Assembly: GCA_003117195.1 (NCBI GenBank)
Contig: BDSI01000005.1
Span: 1,720,857 to 1,784,856 of the forward strand
Direction: 5' to 3'
DNA from: Eudorina sp. 2006-703-Eu-15
Taxonomy: Eukaryota; Chlorophyta; Chlorophyceae; Chlamydomonadales; Volvocaceae
DNA length: 64,000 nucleotides
This document shows positions 47,001-58,189 of the stretch, one piece after another; the first letter of the stretch is position 1; every line of letters begins with the position of its first letter. The notes under the pieces were generated by a model that worked only from the letters and a program-made list of their open reading frames with translations, was not told where the DNA came from and did not search any database. The translations under genes were made by a program, and so were the position numbers.

Positions 47001-50000
47001 GGCGGAGGGACGGGGTGTCGATGTACACGATGAGCACATCGCGGGACACTACCACCCATGCACACCATGTACGGCACAGGTGGCAACCTCGCGTTGCGCC
47101 CCCCTACTCTTACCGCGTTCCACTCGAGATGCAGCTCTTCAAGCCCTTGCGCCACTTCCGCTCCACTTGCGGCGCCGTTGGCGCTCTGCCGCTCCACCTC
47201 AACGCTGACACCCGGAGGCCCTGCGAGGATGTTGCGGTTCGATGCCTCACACTCCCAGCTCAGCTGCTCAGATTAGCTTCGCAAAATGTGATCATCTGCA
47301 CTGTGGCATTGCGAATGGCGCGATCCCGCCGGGCGCTAACCGATTCAAGTTACGCAAACAAACATGGCAACCAACGCACCTGCCCCAGTGGAGGGGGTGA
47401 ACGAGACCTCGTTGTCTTGAGCGTCATAGCACACCAGCTGCAGGGGCGGAAGGACCTCGCCCAGGGCAATCGCCTTGCTCGCAAGAACGGCTCGCGCCTC
47501 ACCCTATCGTTGAAGGGGTGAATCGACGAGGCACATGGGAATGGCGAGGGTAGGTGCAGCGCAGTGCCGAATGTGCCCCTTCAGGATTTGCAGACATGAA
47601 AGCGCCCCGCGAAACCTTGTGCAGAGGTTTCAAGCAGTGGCTAGAAGATGGCGGTGATCACGCGAGATGGAGGTCGCCTACCCGCAGCTCGAAGCGCACG
47701 GGCGGGCCGGCGGCCGCATAGAAGACCGTCCGGTGCCAGATGGTTACCGGGCCTCCGCTCGCATCGCTGCCAGGCGGTAGGTCGGGCAGCATGGTGTACT
47801 CGAGGAAGTACGTCCCGGAACGGGTCAGGCCGCCTGCCAAGGGATGCGCACAAGGACCTCAAGGTGGTGAGCACAACATCGACTCCATGTCCACAGGCGG
47901 CACCCAGGCTTTTCAGAAAGGCGATGCGTTTGCTGTTGTCCGGAATTGCTAAAGGCAACACCGCCCGGCGTGCTCGGGCGGCGAGACCTTCCAGATACGG
48001 TAGGAGCCGAGTGGACTGTGACGTGTTCAGTTCTGTTCCTCCAATAACTTACCCGTGATCTTGCCGAACTGGAAGATGTTGTCGACGGGGGTCTTGTTCT
48101 CCACAACTAGGACCACCTCCCCGACGCCTTCTGCAAGCGGCCCGGCGGCAGCTCCGCCACGGCTGGAGCCCGGCGCAGCAGCGGCTGCGTCCGCCGTGAC
48201 CTTACCGCCGCTGCCCCGTCGCTGCCGTTTGGATCCTCCCGGCTGCGGCGCCTGGTTCTCTTTTTCACCAGCATCATCCGTGGCCTCTGCTGCTGGCCCG
48301 TTCTTCTTGCGGCGCTTGCGGGTTTTCTTTCCGCCGGCCTCTGCAGCTTCCACTGGCGCTGCGGCCGCTGCAACTGCCGCAGCCGCAAGGTCCTCCAACG
48401 CGTGCGCAGCAGGGCCGCTCTCAGCAGCAGCGCCGACGACTCCCTCCGCCTGAGAAAACGAGAAAGCATCCTTTGGCATCCAGAAAATCGCCGTAACCCT
48501 ATCCTGTACCCACAGCGCGCCCAGATACACACCTGGTCTTCGCGCGGCGCGTCCTGGTCTTGGGCTGACAGCCCAGTGCAGTATGCCGACGGGCGGTTAG
48601 GGCCCATGTAAATCAGGCGCTGGCGCACCCGCAGTCCGACTTTCTGGCCCTGCACCGCATCATGGGGGCAAAAAAGTACGCTGATAGGATTGTACGTTCT
48701 CAAGTACTGATGACCATGCCGCAGGGCACCGACCGGTGAGGGTAAAAAGCCCACCCACTAAGTTCGCCTGTGCGCGTCCTCCATGCTGCGGACTCCCAGC
48801 GGTCCGAAACAAGTCGCCCTCGAACCCAAGACTGCAGACTCTTACATGCAAGAAAGCTCTCGTCAGGCGAGCCCCTGACGCATTGCAGATCGCCACCGTC
48901 GTCTCCGGGAGCACCTCGCCCACAGCCACATCCACTCGCCGGCCCGACGCGAAGCGAAGAGGTTCCAGCCTCAGCGTAGACGGCATCTGGAGAAATAGTG
49001 ATGACGTGGCAGGACAGCGGGCGCAGTCGCGAATCGGGAACCGTCAATGCCATGCGCGCATGGCCGCATGTGTGCACGTGCAAACAGCGCAAGCTGCATG
49101 GCCGTGGCGAAAAGCGAACACATGGACCTGTGAGTACCTTGGCGCGCTCGCGCGCTGTGAAGTCGTCCACCGCGGCTTGGGAGACCACCTCTTCGATGCG
49201 GCGCAGGTTGAGCGTAGCACTGTGGCGAGGGCCGTGGAGGAATGCTGGGACGCCACTGAAGGTCACGAAGCCGGTGGCGTACACTCCCTCGGAAGCACCC
49301 GCCTGGCAGGCGTCGCAGGGCACACGCGGCGTGCACGGGATTGACACCCTGAGCCGCACTATAACAGCCGCAGTGCAGGTCTGTGTGGTAAGGCACGGCA
49401 CCTGGGCGAGGAAACAGGGACGTGTACGCTGTATGTGACGCGTGACGACTGCCCTCAAAAGTCCGTGGGAAATCACAAAGGGACGTACACAAGGCCTTGC
49501 GGGTTGGGTCTGAAACACGCGCATGCGCAGGTTCGGCATCTACGAACCTGCGGCACTGCGAAATACTTCACGCGACCGAGGGCGGCTGGCTTGGTGGACA
49601 GCTTCACGATGTCCCCGGCACTTATAGTCCGGGTGCCATCAGAGACACGCGTGAAGGCCGTCATGCTCTCCCCCAGCTCCTTCCGCGCAAGTGCCTGCGG
49701 GCGCATGATCGCAACACGGTACAACCTAACCTGACGGAGGTTTCGATCAGGGCGTAATAAGTTGTTTGCATGCTTGTTGGTGTCCACAAAAAAAGCAAGC
49801 GTCTGCATTCCAAAAGGTCTGCGCCCATGGGACCGTACCCTCCTGTCTCCAACGTCATGGTTACCGCTGTGCTGGCTACCTTAAGCTCGACATCAGCGGG
49901 ACCGTCAAAGTGCAAGATGCGGTCGAGGCGAGTGTGGCAGTCCCGGAGCCACTCCCGCAGTCGCTTCTCGATACCGCGATCTGATGGCGTGGCCGTCGCA

Positions 50001-53000
50001 AGCAGCTCCGGCAGGGAGTCCCGGAACGTCAGCTTGTTCCGCGTCACACGCCAAGCGGGTCCGAAGAAGAGCGCTCCCCTGGAGCAGCGCCATGACAAGT
50101 ACAGCGGACCGGCAACCAGGCGCAGGTGCCAGTGTGAGCAGAAATATCTCGCTCGCTGCGACTTGGGACGGGTACTGTGCGCATGAGACGGCAAGCGCCC
50201 GTCATTACCGATTCGGTCATGTCGGGCGCTTGCCGTCTCATGCGCACAGTCCTTTGGTAATACCGAAGGAGGCGCGGGCTGGGCGGGCGGATGCCGCGCC
50301 ACGTTGCAAGCGAAGGGCACGGCAGAGCCTATTTGGTGCAGTATTCTTATAGGTGGGTACATCCCGTGGAACCGGGTCACACACCGTATACGGCCGAACA
50401 CGTCGTCTGGGAGATGGTCTTTGCCGGACGCACTGCCGCGCATTTTGGTTCGCAGCGCCTCGATGAACGGCAGGCTGTCCACGCCACTCCCGGGTATCAA
50501 CCGGCCCTGCCAAAACGTCTCGAACATGGGCGCCTGGCCCTGAGAACGCGCAGAGCCGCCTGCAAGCAAGGGCAAACCACGGATTGCATCATAATAGGGA
50601 ACGGCCCTTGAGGCAGGTGTTTGTCATTTGAATGCTCATGCCCATACCATGTCACTGTTGAGCATGCCAAAAAACATGTATCCCGCAGCCCTTGGCCAGG
50701 CAAAGCCTGGGATGAAAATCAGACACGCGACCGGCATCCATGCTTTTAGCGCACCTTCGGGGTCCTCCTCCAGCGGCATGTCCTCCAGAGCGCGTAACAC
50801 TTGCTCTGGCACAGCACCCGCCTGAGTCTCTCCAGCGATGGCTCGACCCGCACGAACCAGCTGCACACACGAGGCAGTGATCAGGCGCACTCATAACGGT
50901 GTTGTGTGCGCCAGGCTTCTCGACAAGCGCACGAACGCACGGAAGTGTACATGGGACACGCATGTGAGGAATAACTGGCATGCACTGGGACGTGTCATAC
51001 CTGCGTCGCCCATGCCGCTGCTCCGTGCAGCGTAAACTGCGTTGGCAGCTCCTGCATGTACTGTGTCAGGACCCCAGGACCCGCGCCCACAGGCCCGCTG
51101 CTGCCGTACACAGCTGCGCCAGCCTCCCGGGGCACGCTCTCAGCGCCGTCCGTAAACGGAAAGTACCACAGCACACCCTCGACGGTCCCTAAAGGCGGAC
51201 AAACAACGCCACAAGTTGAGCATCGTTTGCTAAACATGGCAACCGATAGATGCCGGCGGGGGAACACCCGCGCATGGAAAAGCCGCGGTCGCTGTCGATG
51301 CCAGCAGATGCGCTAACGTCGCACACGTGGGTATCGGAAAACCCGATCAGGCCGTAAATCAGCACGGCTCAACAGGTCCCGGGGAGTGCGTATCACCCCC
51401 GGTCTGATCGAGTCGAACCATACCTTTGCCAGGTACGTCGAGCTCAAATTCCATCTTTGCCTTAGCAGCGCGCACGTATCTGGTCTCCAGGTCGTCGTCA
51501 ACCTCAGCTAGCTGCCGCCGCCAGACCTGCCGTGACCCCACGATGTACTCGACGGTAATGGTGGGCATCACTTCCCCGCCGGGCAGCATGCCTGCGGGCC
51601 ACACATTCGGGCAACTCAGCTAACCCGCCAGCAGTCAGAACGCGGCGTCGACCTGCAGTTTCCCTTTATAAAGAAAAGGCAGCGACACACACGCTGCATG
51701 ACTCCACTAGCTGTAACCTTTCGAATGCTATTACACACCGCAGAGCCTGGGTTCGGTACCTGACAGAGGCGCGCTTCACCCACCCGGGGCGGTTGTGTCA
51801 CGACTGGCCGAGGCGCTGCCGCCGAGATTTCCCTCGGGACCGTGCAGGTAGTAGTGGTAGAGGTGCGCCAGGTCGCGGCAGACCATGGCGCCGCTGTCGC
51901 TGTCACGCACTAGGTTCAGCACGTCCGTGCGCAAATCGGCAATGGTGACGCGCGTAAAAGACGCGTCTGCCTGCTCCGCCGCAAGCCACTCCCGAGGCGT
52001 GGCGAACGAGAATTCCTGCGCAAACCCAACAATCGAGTGTGTATGTGTCCGTTACAAGCGCGCAGGCAGGTCTGTTGCCGGCTACGGCTGTCTGTTCTTC
52101 CTTGGACTTCACGGGGTCACTCCACGCCTCCCACGCCGACCCCGCATATCAGATGGTCACCTTAAGAATGTAGTCGGGGTATGCAAGCAACAACGATGTA
52201 CCTGTCCTCACGCCTCTGCCACCGGCCGTACCTCCTTTGACATGGTTGAATCATCGCCGGGCTCCCGATGGACCATGTCCTCCTCGTACACATTCTCGCC
52301 CGACTTATACCTGGCCAGGCGAAAAGGGTGCACAGCACCATGGGGGCAACGCGGGGCCTATTCGGCAGTGACCTTCTGCAGGGGCGCGGGAGGACACGTG
52401 GAAGCAAGGACCTGTACCGGTCGCCCTCCCGGTGACGAGACAAAGGTTGCCAAACCGCACACCCAGCCCGTGCAGCTCCTGCGCTGGATGCGGGAACACT
52501 TCAAAGAGGCGTTCCCAACAAGCATGCAGCATTGTGGCAATGTGGGATTGCACTGGCATGGCCGCATATGGGAACGACTCACGCCGTGCAGCGCACCTGC
52601 GCTCCAACTCCGCCCCCGCAATGTACAGCTCGTGCACCAGCTCGCTGCCAGCCTGACGCGTGGCAATTTTGACGGAGCTGCCCATGAAGAACGCCGCATT
52701 TTTGGAACCCACACCGAAGAACGACAGGTCCCCGCTGAGGTAGCGGCCACCACCTGCACCGCATCCGCTTCCATATCACTCCTTGACAATGTCCATAGGA
52801 AATGTGAATTCCACCAGCGGCAGTTTTAATGCAGCACCCGAGCCATTCGGGCGTAACACTGGAGCCATTCGGGCGTAACACTGAAAGATCCGCACTAGGT
52901 AATGTGCCGGGATGCCCACCACCACTTATGAAGTCTCTCGCAGCCACCTGTGCCCAGAGCCGCAGCGAGTCGCGGTGCGCGCACCTGCCTGCTCCGATGC

Positions 53001-54262
53001 CCGCTTTCCCGCGCTGGGCAGCAGCCCACGGTCCTCAAGAGACAAGTTCATGACCGCCCATTCGCCGAGCTCCTTTGGCGACATGCCACGCCCGTTGTCC
53101 TGCGTATGAATCACATTGGACAACGATGAAAGATGTGGCCGGCTTTGAACCGGTAAGTGCGCTCACGCCAAGTTGGCATGACACCCGGTAGGGACCGGTA
53201 AGTGCGGTTCCAGTGACTGGCCTTACCCTCCTCCCAATGTTTTGCGCACAAACGCGGTACTGCTGCAACCAATCCGCGGGAATGCTGAATCCAACAACGC
53301 GACGGCATACACTTTACGGCGTGAGGCAACCACTCTACCTGCACGCGAATCAATCCTGCCGAGCTCCGTTCGTTCACGACAAGGCTGATGGTGATATTGC
53401 GCTGCTTGTCAGCCGCAGCGGCACTGACATCACTCAACGGCTGCGCCTTCGTCGCCCGCAGCGAGTTATCAATGAGTTCTGCCAGCGCAAACGCGAAAGG
53501 GTGGTGGCCGCGCGCGGAAAAGTACTCGTAGTCGCCCGCCATAGTGAGTGTCTTCGGATGGGGGACGAAGCTGATACGCTCCTGCGGTTCCCCATCGAGA
53601 TGATGTGCAAGGGGACCTTAACGACATCACTGAACCTGAAGCGGTTTAGCGCCACACGCATCCTGCCTACACAATATGACTGCAGAACCCAAAAGGCGGA
53701 ACCTGCGCACCTTTGCTGGAGGCTTAAAGCCGCTGCCGCTAAAAGACAAGTTCTTGCAGCCGCTGTTGTGTCCTCCTGGGGTGCTGCTCGCCAAGCGCCC
53801 AGCGCCTGCCGGTGGCTTGGCGCGGCCGGTGAGCCCGGTGGGGAGCGTGCTAGGCATCATTGTGCTGCCCGGACTCCCGATGCAGACTTGCAAATGCTCG
53901 CCGGGCCTCAGCTTGCGAACCGCAAGGTCTGTGTCAATCGCCTTCAAGTTGCCATGTGCGAGAAAAAAGTCCTGCAATACAGCAACCCAACAGTCGTTGT
54001 CGCAGGTCGGGACATCGTTTCGTTGTGACTGTGGAGGCCGTGTTCGTATTGGCCGGCCTATCACCACACGGCTGCTCGCCAGCGCACCGCCAGATATCTT
54101 CTCCCTTTTGCTGTCGCGCACCTGGGCATCTAGTTCAGGCTCGAAAGCCTGCCTCACGCCCTGCAACAAGCAGCCGAGGTCCGCTAAGGGTATCGGCAGC
54201 CGTGCTTGTCGCCGGCCTCCCAGACCATCCTTCAGCAGCACTGTGACGCAGCCTGTGACCAT
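38073..54262 (-). CDS. GMI1: SMCHD1/GMI1-like GHKL ATPase with SMC hinge
   Basis: About 30 exons. N-terminus: ubiquitin-like fold (TVLLKDG..., 54122-54262; LRPGEHLQV, 53636-53971). GHKL ATPase: ERISFVPHPKTL and ALAELIDNSL with the catalytic Glu and Mg-binding Asn (53339-53581), DNGRGMSPKELGEWAV (52985-53099), nucleotide-lid FFGVGSKNAAFFMG (52597-52753), YKSGENVYEEDMVHREPGDD (52232-52310), CRDLAHLYHYYLHGPEGN (about 51860-52015). The transducer part has FETFWQGRLIPGSGV (50.5 kb) and VTRNKLTFRD with LREWLRDCH (about 50.0 kb). From 48.5 to 41.4 kb come many Ig-like beta domains (DAWGN, DDWGN, DEHGN turns). Coiled-coil exons follow (40.4-40.9 kb), then the hinge (40.2-38.6 kb; GGKLSGRGVVVGS) and a closing coil to 38073. 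Animal SMCHD1 silences chromatin; Arabidopsis GMI1 acts in DNA repair. All ATPase motifs are present, so it is probably active. Confidence 0.9.
50174..50250 (+). repeat. Perfect 28-bp inverted repeat in an SMCHD1-like intron
   Basis: Arms 50174-50201 and 50223-50250 are exact reverse complements (core TGCGCATGAGACGGCAAGCG), separated by 21 bases. The loop itself contains a smaller stem, ACCGA/TCGGT. The structure lies in the intron between the QGRLIPGSG exon and the TRNKLTFRD exon. Confidence 0.95.
52840..52883 (+). repeat. 22-bp tandem duplication in an SMCHD1-like intron
   Basis: GAGCCATTCGGGCGTAACAC plus TG occurs twice in immediate succession (52840-52861 and 52862-52883) without a mismatch, so the duplication is recent. 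Confidence 0.95.
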
Positions 54263-54883
54263 TTCAGGTGCACAACTGGGGAGTTTATTAAGGTACTACC
54301 GTCGTCACACTCGAGGAAAGACGCTCCTCAGCCTTTACGCTGGTACAGTACAGTTATCCACGCGGGGCCGCGTCAAGCCGCCTTAAAGCCATCTACCTGA
54401 TTCGTGATTCATCGCTGGTCCATTGGAAGGCCGCCAGCTATCACTAAAGCGTCACTGCTGTGTTGGCTGTCAAAGCCGACACAGGTGTCACAACTCATCT
54501 ATTACGTTGAGTATAATTATAAATAGTACAGCATCTTGACATGTCTTTATAATCCGGTATACGCACCTCAGTTCATCATAACTTGCGCGTATAGACAGTT
54601 CAAAGTTGAGACGTTCAAAAATAGAGCGGAGTGGCGAAATCGTGGCAAGCACGAATCTAGAAGGTAATTTGCACGCAGTTGCGAACCCTTTCTCTTTGGG
54701 GCTAAACCAAGCGCGGCGTGCATGAAATGGATTTATGTGCCGTATGGGTATACGGACGTGATGATGTTTGTCGGGAGAGCCTAAACATCGAAGTTTCTGG
54801 ATAGAAAGCATAATAATATTCATCGGGGGACAGCAAGCGCATTCCACTTTCCCAAATCCGCAGCGTTAAGGGCACGTACTGCA
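54263..54883. promoter_or_regulatory. Divergent promoter region (SMCHD1-like / dienelactone hydrolase)
   Basis: The two flanking start codons face away from each other across about 620 bp. The centre (54480-54840) is clearly AT-richer than both genes, as expected for promoters in a GC-rich genome. No individual element is identified, and an upstream noncoding exon of either gene cannot be excluded. Confidence 0.5.
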
Positions 54884-57629
54884 ATGGAGCCAGTCACCTT
54901 CGGAAACGGGCTGCCTGGCTATGAAATAGGGGACAAGGATGCTCCCGCGCTCATTGTCATACAGGTACGAATGAAGACGTCCCGCTGGGTTGGTAACTTG
55001 CCTCTTTTCGTAACCGAAGGTTACAAGTGGTTCCACAGAGCATCCCGCCACAAAATGAATATGACTTCTAGCTCTGGGGACATAAGTATTTGTTTGCTGC
55101 TTGCAGGAATATTGGGGAGTGGTACGTCAGGGCGAGCGGGCGGTTTGTACTCTGCGGGGTCCATGGCGTCGCGCAACGACGCCGGGGACGGGAGGAGGGC
55201 TTGCATGCGGGAACGCATCCAAATAGTCGGGCGAAAGACGGACGTCAAGGCCTATGACTTATCAGACCTCCTGTCCGGCGGTGTGGACCGGAGGAGGTCT
55301 GCCGCCACCGCACGTCGTGCCCTGCATGTTGGCGCCCGTAACTTCATCCCCTCTGCCAGTGCGCGCTGGCGCCGCACACTTATGGCAGCATGGGGTTCAT
55401 CGGTTTACAACCGGGCGCATACCCGATACCACATCTGGAACCAGCCTCCAAACCCACATCCCACACGTCACGATGTCACATGTCCTGCTGAGCCACGCAT
55501 CTTGCGGAAGCCGACCACCCTGGAGCGCGCGAAGCCCCATCTCACCCACGCTTCCTTTCCCGCACGCCCCCACACAATTCCCTCAAATGCAGAACGACAT
55601 GATCAAGGAGATTGCGTTGCTGTTCAGCAAGGATGGCTTCCGTTGCCTCATTCCCGACCTCTACAAGGGCAAGATCGGTCTGGACCAGGAGGAGGCAGCG
55701 CACGTGAGTCACCCGCGTATACGGGATTGGCGAAGACTGGCCACACACATTCACGGCGCACTGCACCTCTGCTGGGCCGTTCTGAATCGGCAACAGACAG
55801 CTACGGACCTGACCCGCTTCCCTGGGCCAATGTGCCTGTTTGCATCCCTGGCCAGTGTGCCTGTTTGCATCCCTGGCCAGTGTGCCTGTTTGCATCCCTG
55901 GCCAGTGTGCCTGTTTGCATCCCTGGCCAGTGTGCCTGTTTGCAATGCTTTTGAGGGCTGTATGCGCCCGTGGTCGCCTGGCTGCCGCAGCTCATGGGCG
56001 CTCTGGACTTCAAGCGGGCTGTGGAGGAGCTCAAGCTGGCTGTCGATTACCTCAAGTCGACCGGCTCCCCCAAGGTAGGAAGCGGAGCCACGCCGCTCTG
56101 CTAGCATCTTGTGGACAGGATCGTTGGCGGTCGCAGCCTGCTCGCTTAAGGGAGCCGTTCCGTGACCACCATGCGGTGTTGTGTCTCTCGCCATGGAGAC
56201 CCGGCATTCCGCCTTCAGAGTTCCCGCCCGGAGTAGCCCAGACCTGCATCGCAGGCAGGCTGAACGGTCCTTGTCGCGCCGGTTTTTCTGCAGGTCGGCG
56301 CGGTGGGATTCTGCATGGGCGGCGCGCTGTCGTTCTGCGCGGCGCAGCACTGCGGGGTCGCGGCGGCGGCGCCCTTCTACGGAACTCCTCATCCGGCGAC
56401 CTGCGAGGCACGTTCTTCCAGATTTCATTGCACGCTTTGATGTATACATATGTATATACATTTGGTGTTGGTTAATTAGCTGCAGCGGTACCTGGTGCAA
56501 GGGAGGCGCGCCCACGGGGCGCGAGACGCTCGGGGACGTACCCAGCTGACGCGGACAGCACCTTGCAGGCGCGCATGCACCGTACCCATGCACCGATGAT
56601 GGGTGCATTTCCGCCCTGCACGCCTCCAAGTCAGGCGCTTCCTGGCCGGTGGCTTGTTTCCTCGCGCAGGTCGAGCGCATCACTGTGCCAGTTGAGGCCC
56701 ACTTTGGGTGCTTGGATACAGTTCAGGTAGGACTAGGATGCCTGCGTTGCTGCTCTCGCAACAGCGCGGCAGGGGGTTGTCAGCATCCATCAGGGAGAGG
56801 AAATGCAGACAGCCCGCGCGGCTTGGATGCCGTGCCTGTGCTGGAGAGCCGCTGGCGCACTCGATCGCCTTCCGTCCTGCTGCGCGCGCGCATACAGGGT
56901 TTTTCGGACCCGGAGACGGCTAAGGCCCTGGAGGCGAAGATGAAGCAGGCCGGAGTCCCTGACACCTTTTATTACTATGGTCAGTCCAGGGACGCGATCG
57001 GGCTGTCCCGCTGCGCTCCTGTCCTGGCCCTAGAGGGGCTGTTTGGAGTGAGGTTGTGTCGTTGGTTGCGCCCATGTCTGCCACAAGGAGAGCAGCTGCC
57101 CGAGTATATCGGAATTGCACGTTCATCTGCTGCCTGTTCAAGGTCTGACAATCTTGGGTTTAGATGGGGGGCCGACCGAGGCGTCCGCATGTGATTGTGT
57201 GATCGCACCCACCGGTACACTATGGACCAAGGTTGCGCATCAGGCTTTACCTTGTCACTTCTTCACTTATCGCCTGCATGCTGCTGCTGCTGCTGCTCCT
57301 GATTTGCCTGTGGCAGAGAGCTTGGGACATTCCTTCTTCAACGCGCTGACATCCCAGAATCCGGCGTACTTCGAGAGTAAGTGCTGTGGAGGATGTTTTT
57401 GCTGCTCCGTAGTGGTGCAATGACTGGAACGTCGGGGCTCGTCGTCAGCCCGTCAGCCCGAGGGGCAAGGTAGTATGCCTGCAAAGCGGAAGGAGTTGCG
57501 CCGTTGAGCAGTTCTGTAACATTTCGGGTTTCCCCATTCGCAGAGTATGGATACCCGCTCCCGAACCCGGAGGACGTCAAGCTGGCCCATCAGCGGGTGG
57601 TTGCCTTCTTCAAGAAGCAGCTGTCCTGA
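54884..57629 (+). CDS. Dienelactone hydrolase family protein
   Basis: Nine exons join in phase to 229 residues: 54884-54964, 55107-55121, 55593-55703, 55991-56074, 56294-56407, 56670-56726, 56898-56979, 57317-57376 and 57544-57629. Motifs: QEYWGVNDMIKEIALLF formed by a 15-nt microexon (EYWGV); DGFRCLIPDLYKGK; nucleophile elbow GFCMGG with Cys as nucleophile; APFYGTPHP; PVEAHFGCLDTV with the probable acidic triad residue; GFSDPETAKALEAKM; GHSFFN with the catalytic His. The Cys-Asp-His triad is that of the dienelactone hydrolase family. No targeting peptide is apparent, so it is probably cytosolic. The true substrate in algae is unknown; family members open lactone and ester rings, including protoanemonin-type compounds. 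The intron after 56407 must start GCACGT (GC-AG), because no GT donor keeps the frame. Confidence 0.9.
55831..55944 (+). repeat. 25-bp tandem repeat, 4.5 copies, in a dienelactone hydrolase intron
   Basis: TGTGCCTGTTTGCATCCCTG plus GCCAG is repeated exactly four times and then partially. Each unit ends in a pyrimidine-rich CCAG that looks like a 3' splice site, yet the acceptor that continues the protein is at 55990, after the array. Confidence 0.95.
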
Positions 57630-58189
57630 AAGCAAACCAATGCAAATTATTGATGTACTGTTGAGGTCCCTGATGATTCATCGGAACCAACATTAGATGC
57701 GTTCATTGGTCAAAACTTGATTCGTTCATGGGTTGGAGTGGGGGAGGTAGTCTTGTACGGCTTGGTGCCTCTTGGTGCGTACTTGGCAGGTTGGCTACGA
57801 ACTAATTTTACACGTTTACAACAAAGAAGTGATGCAATAATTGCGTTTGATGGATGGGCTGCGCGCGCAGTGTGCCTGTGTCTGAATATTCGTTGGTATT
57901 GGGCGTGGCAGGGGGGAAGGTGGGTGATCGGTGATGCGTGTTTTTGTTTTCACGTCTACCTTAATGCTGAAAGCACAGACTAGTTTGATTGTATGATGTA
58001 TGTATGGAATTCATGAAACTGCACATGAAATCGACGGATGGGTTTGATGGAGCTTGCCCTGCCGTGCAGTGCAGGACACACTCTTACATTTTTCGGTCAT
58101 GTATACTTCTTGGTTTCGAATGCGTTATCGCAGAGCTGTGCCTTGAAATATTGCTGTGCGTGTGCGTTGTTTAGGCACTGCTCGGCACG
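57630..58189. other. Intergenic spacer between the hydrolase and gamma-CA-like genes
   Basis: Contains the 3' untranslated region of the dienelactone hydrolase gene and the promoter of the gamma-CA-like gene, which run in the same direction. It is less GC-rich than the genes. An AG acceptor-like TTTAG just before 58174 leaves open that the gamma-CA-like gene has an upstream noncoding exon. Confidence 0.4.

Noticed and set aside
55840..56475. Cys/Leu-rich frame through the 25-bp repeat in the dienelactone hydrolase intron
   Set aside because: Repeat-driven frame. The conserved protein is obtained by splicing around it.
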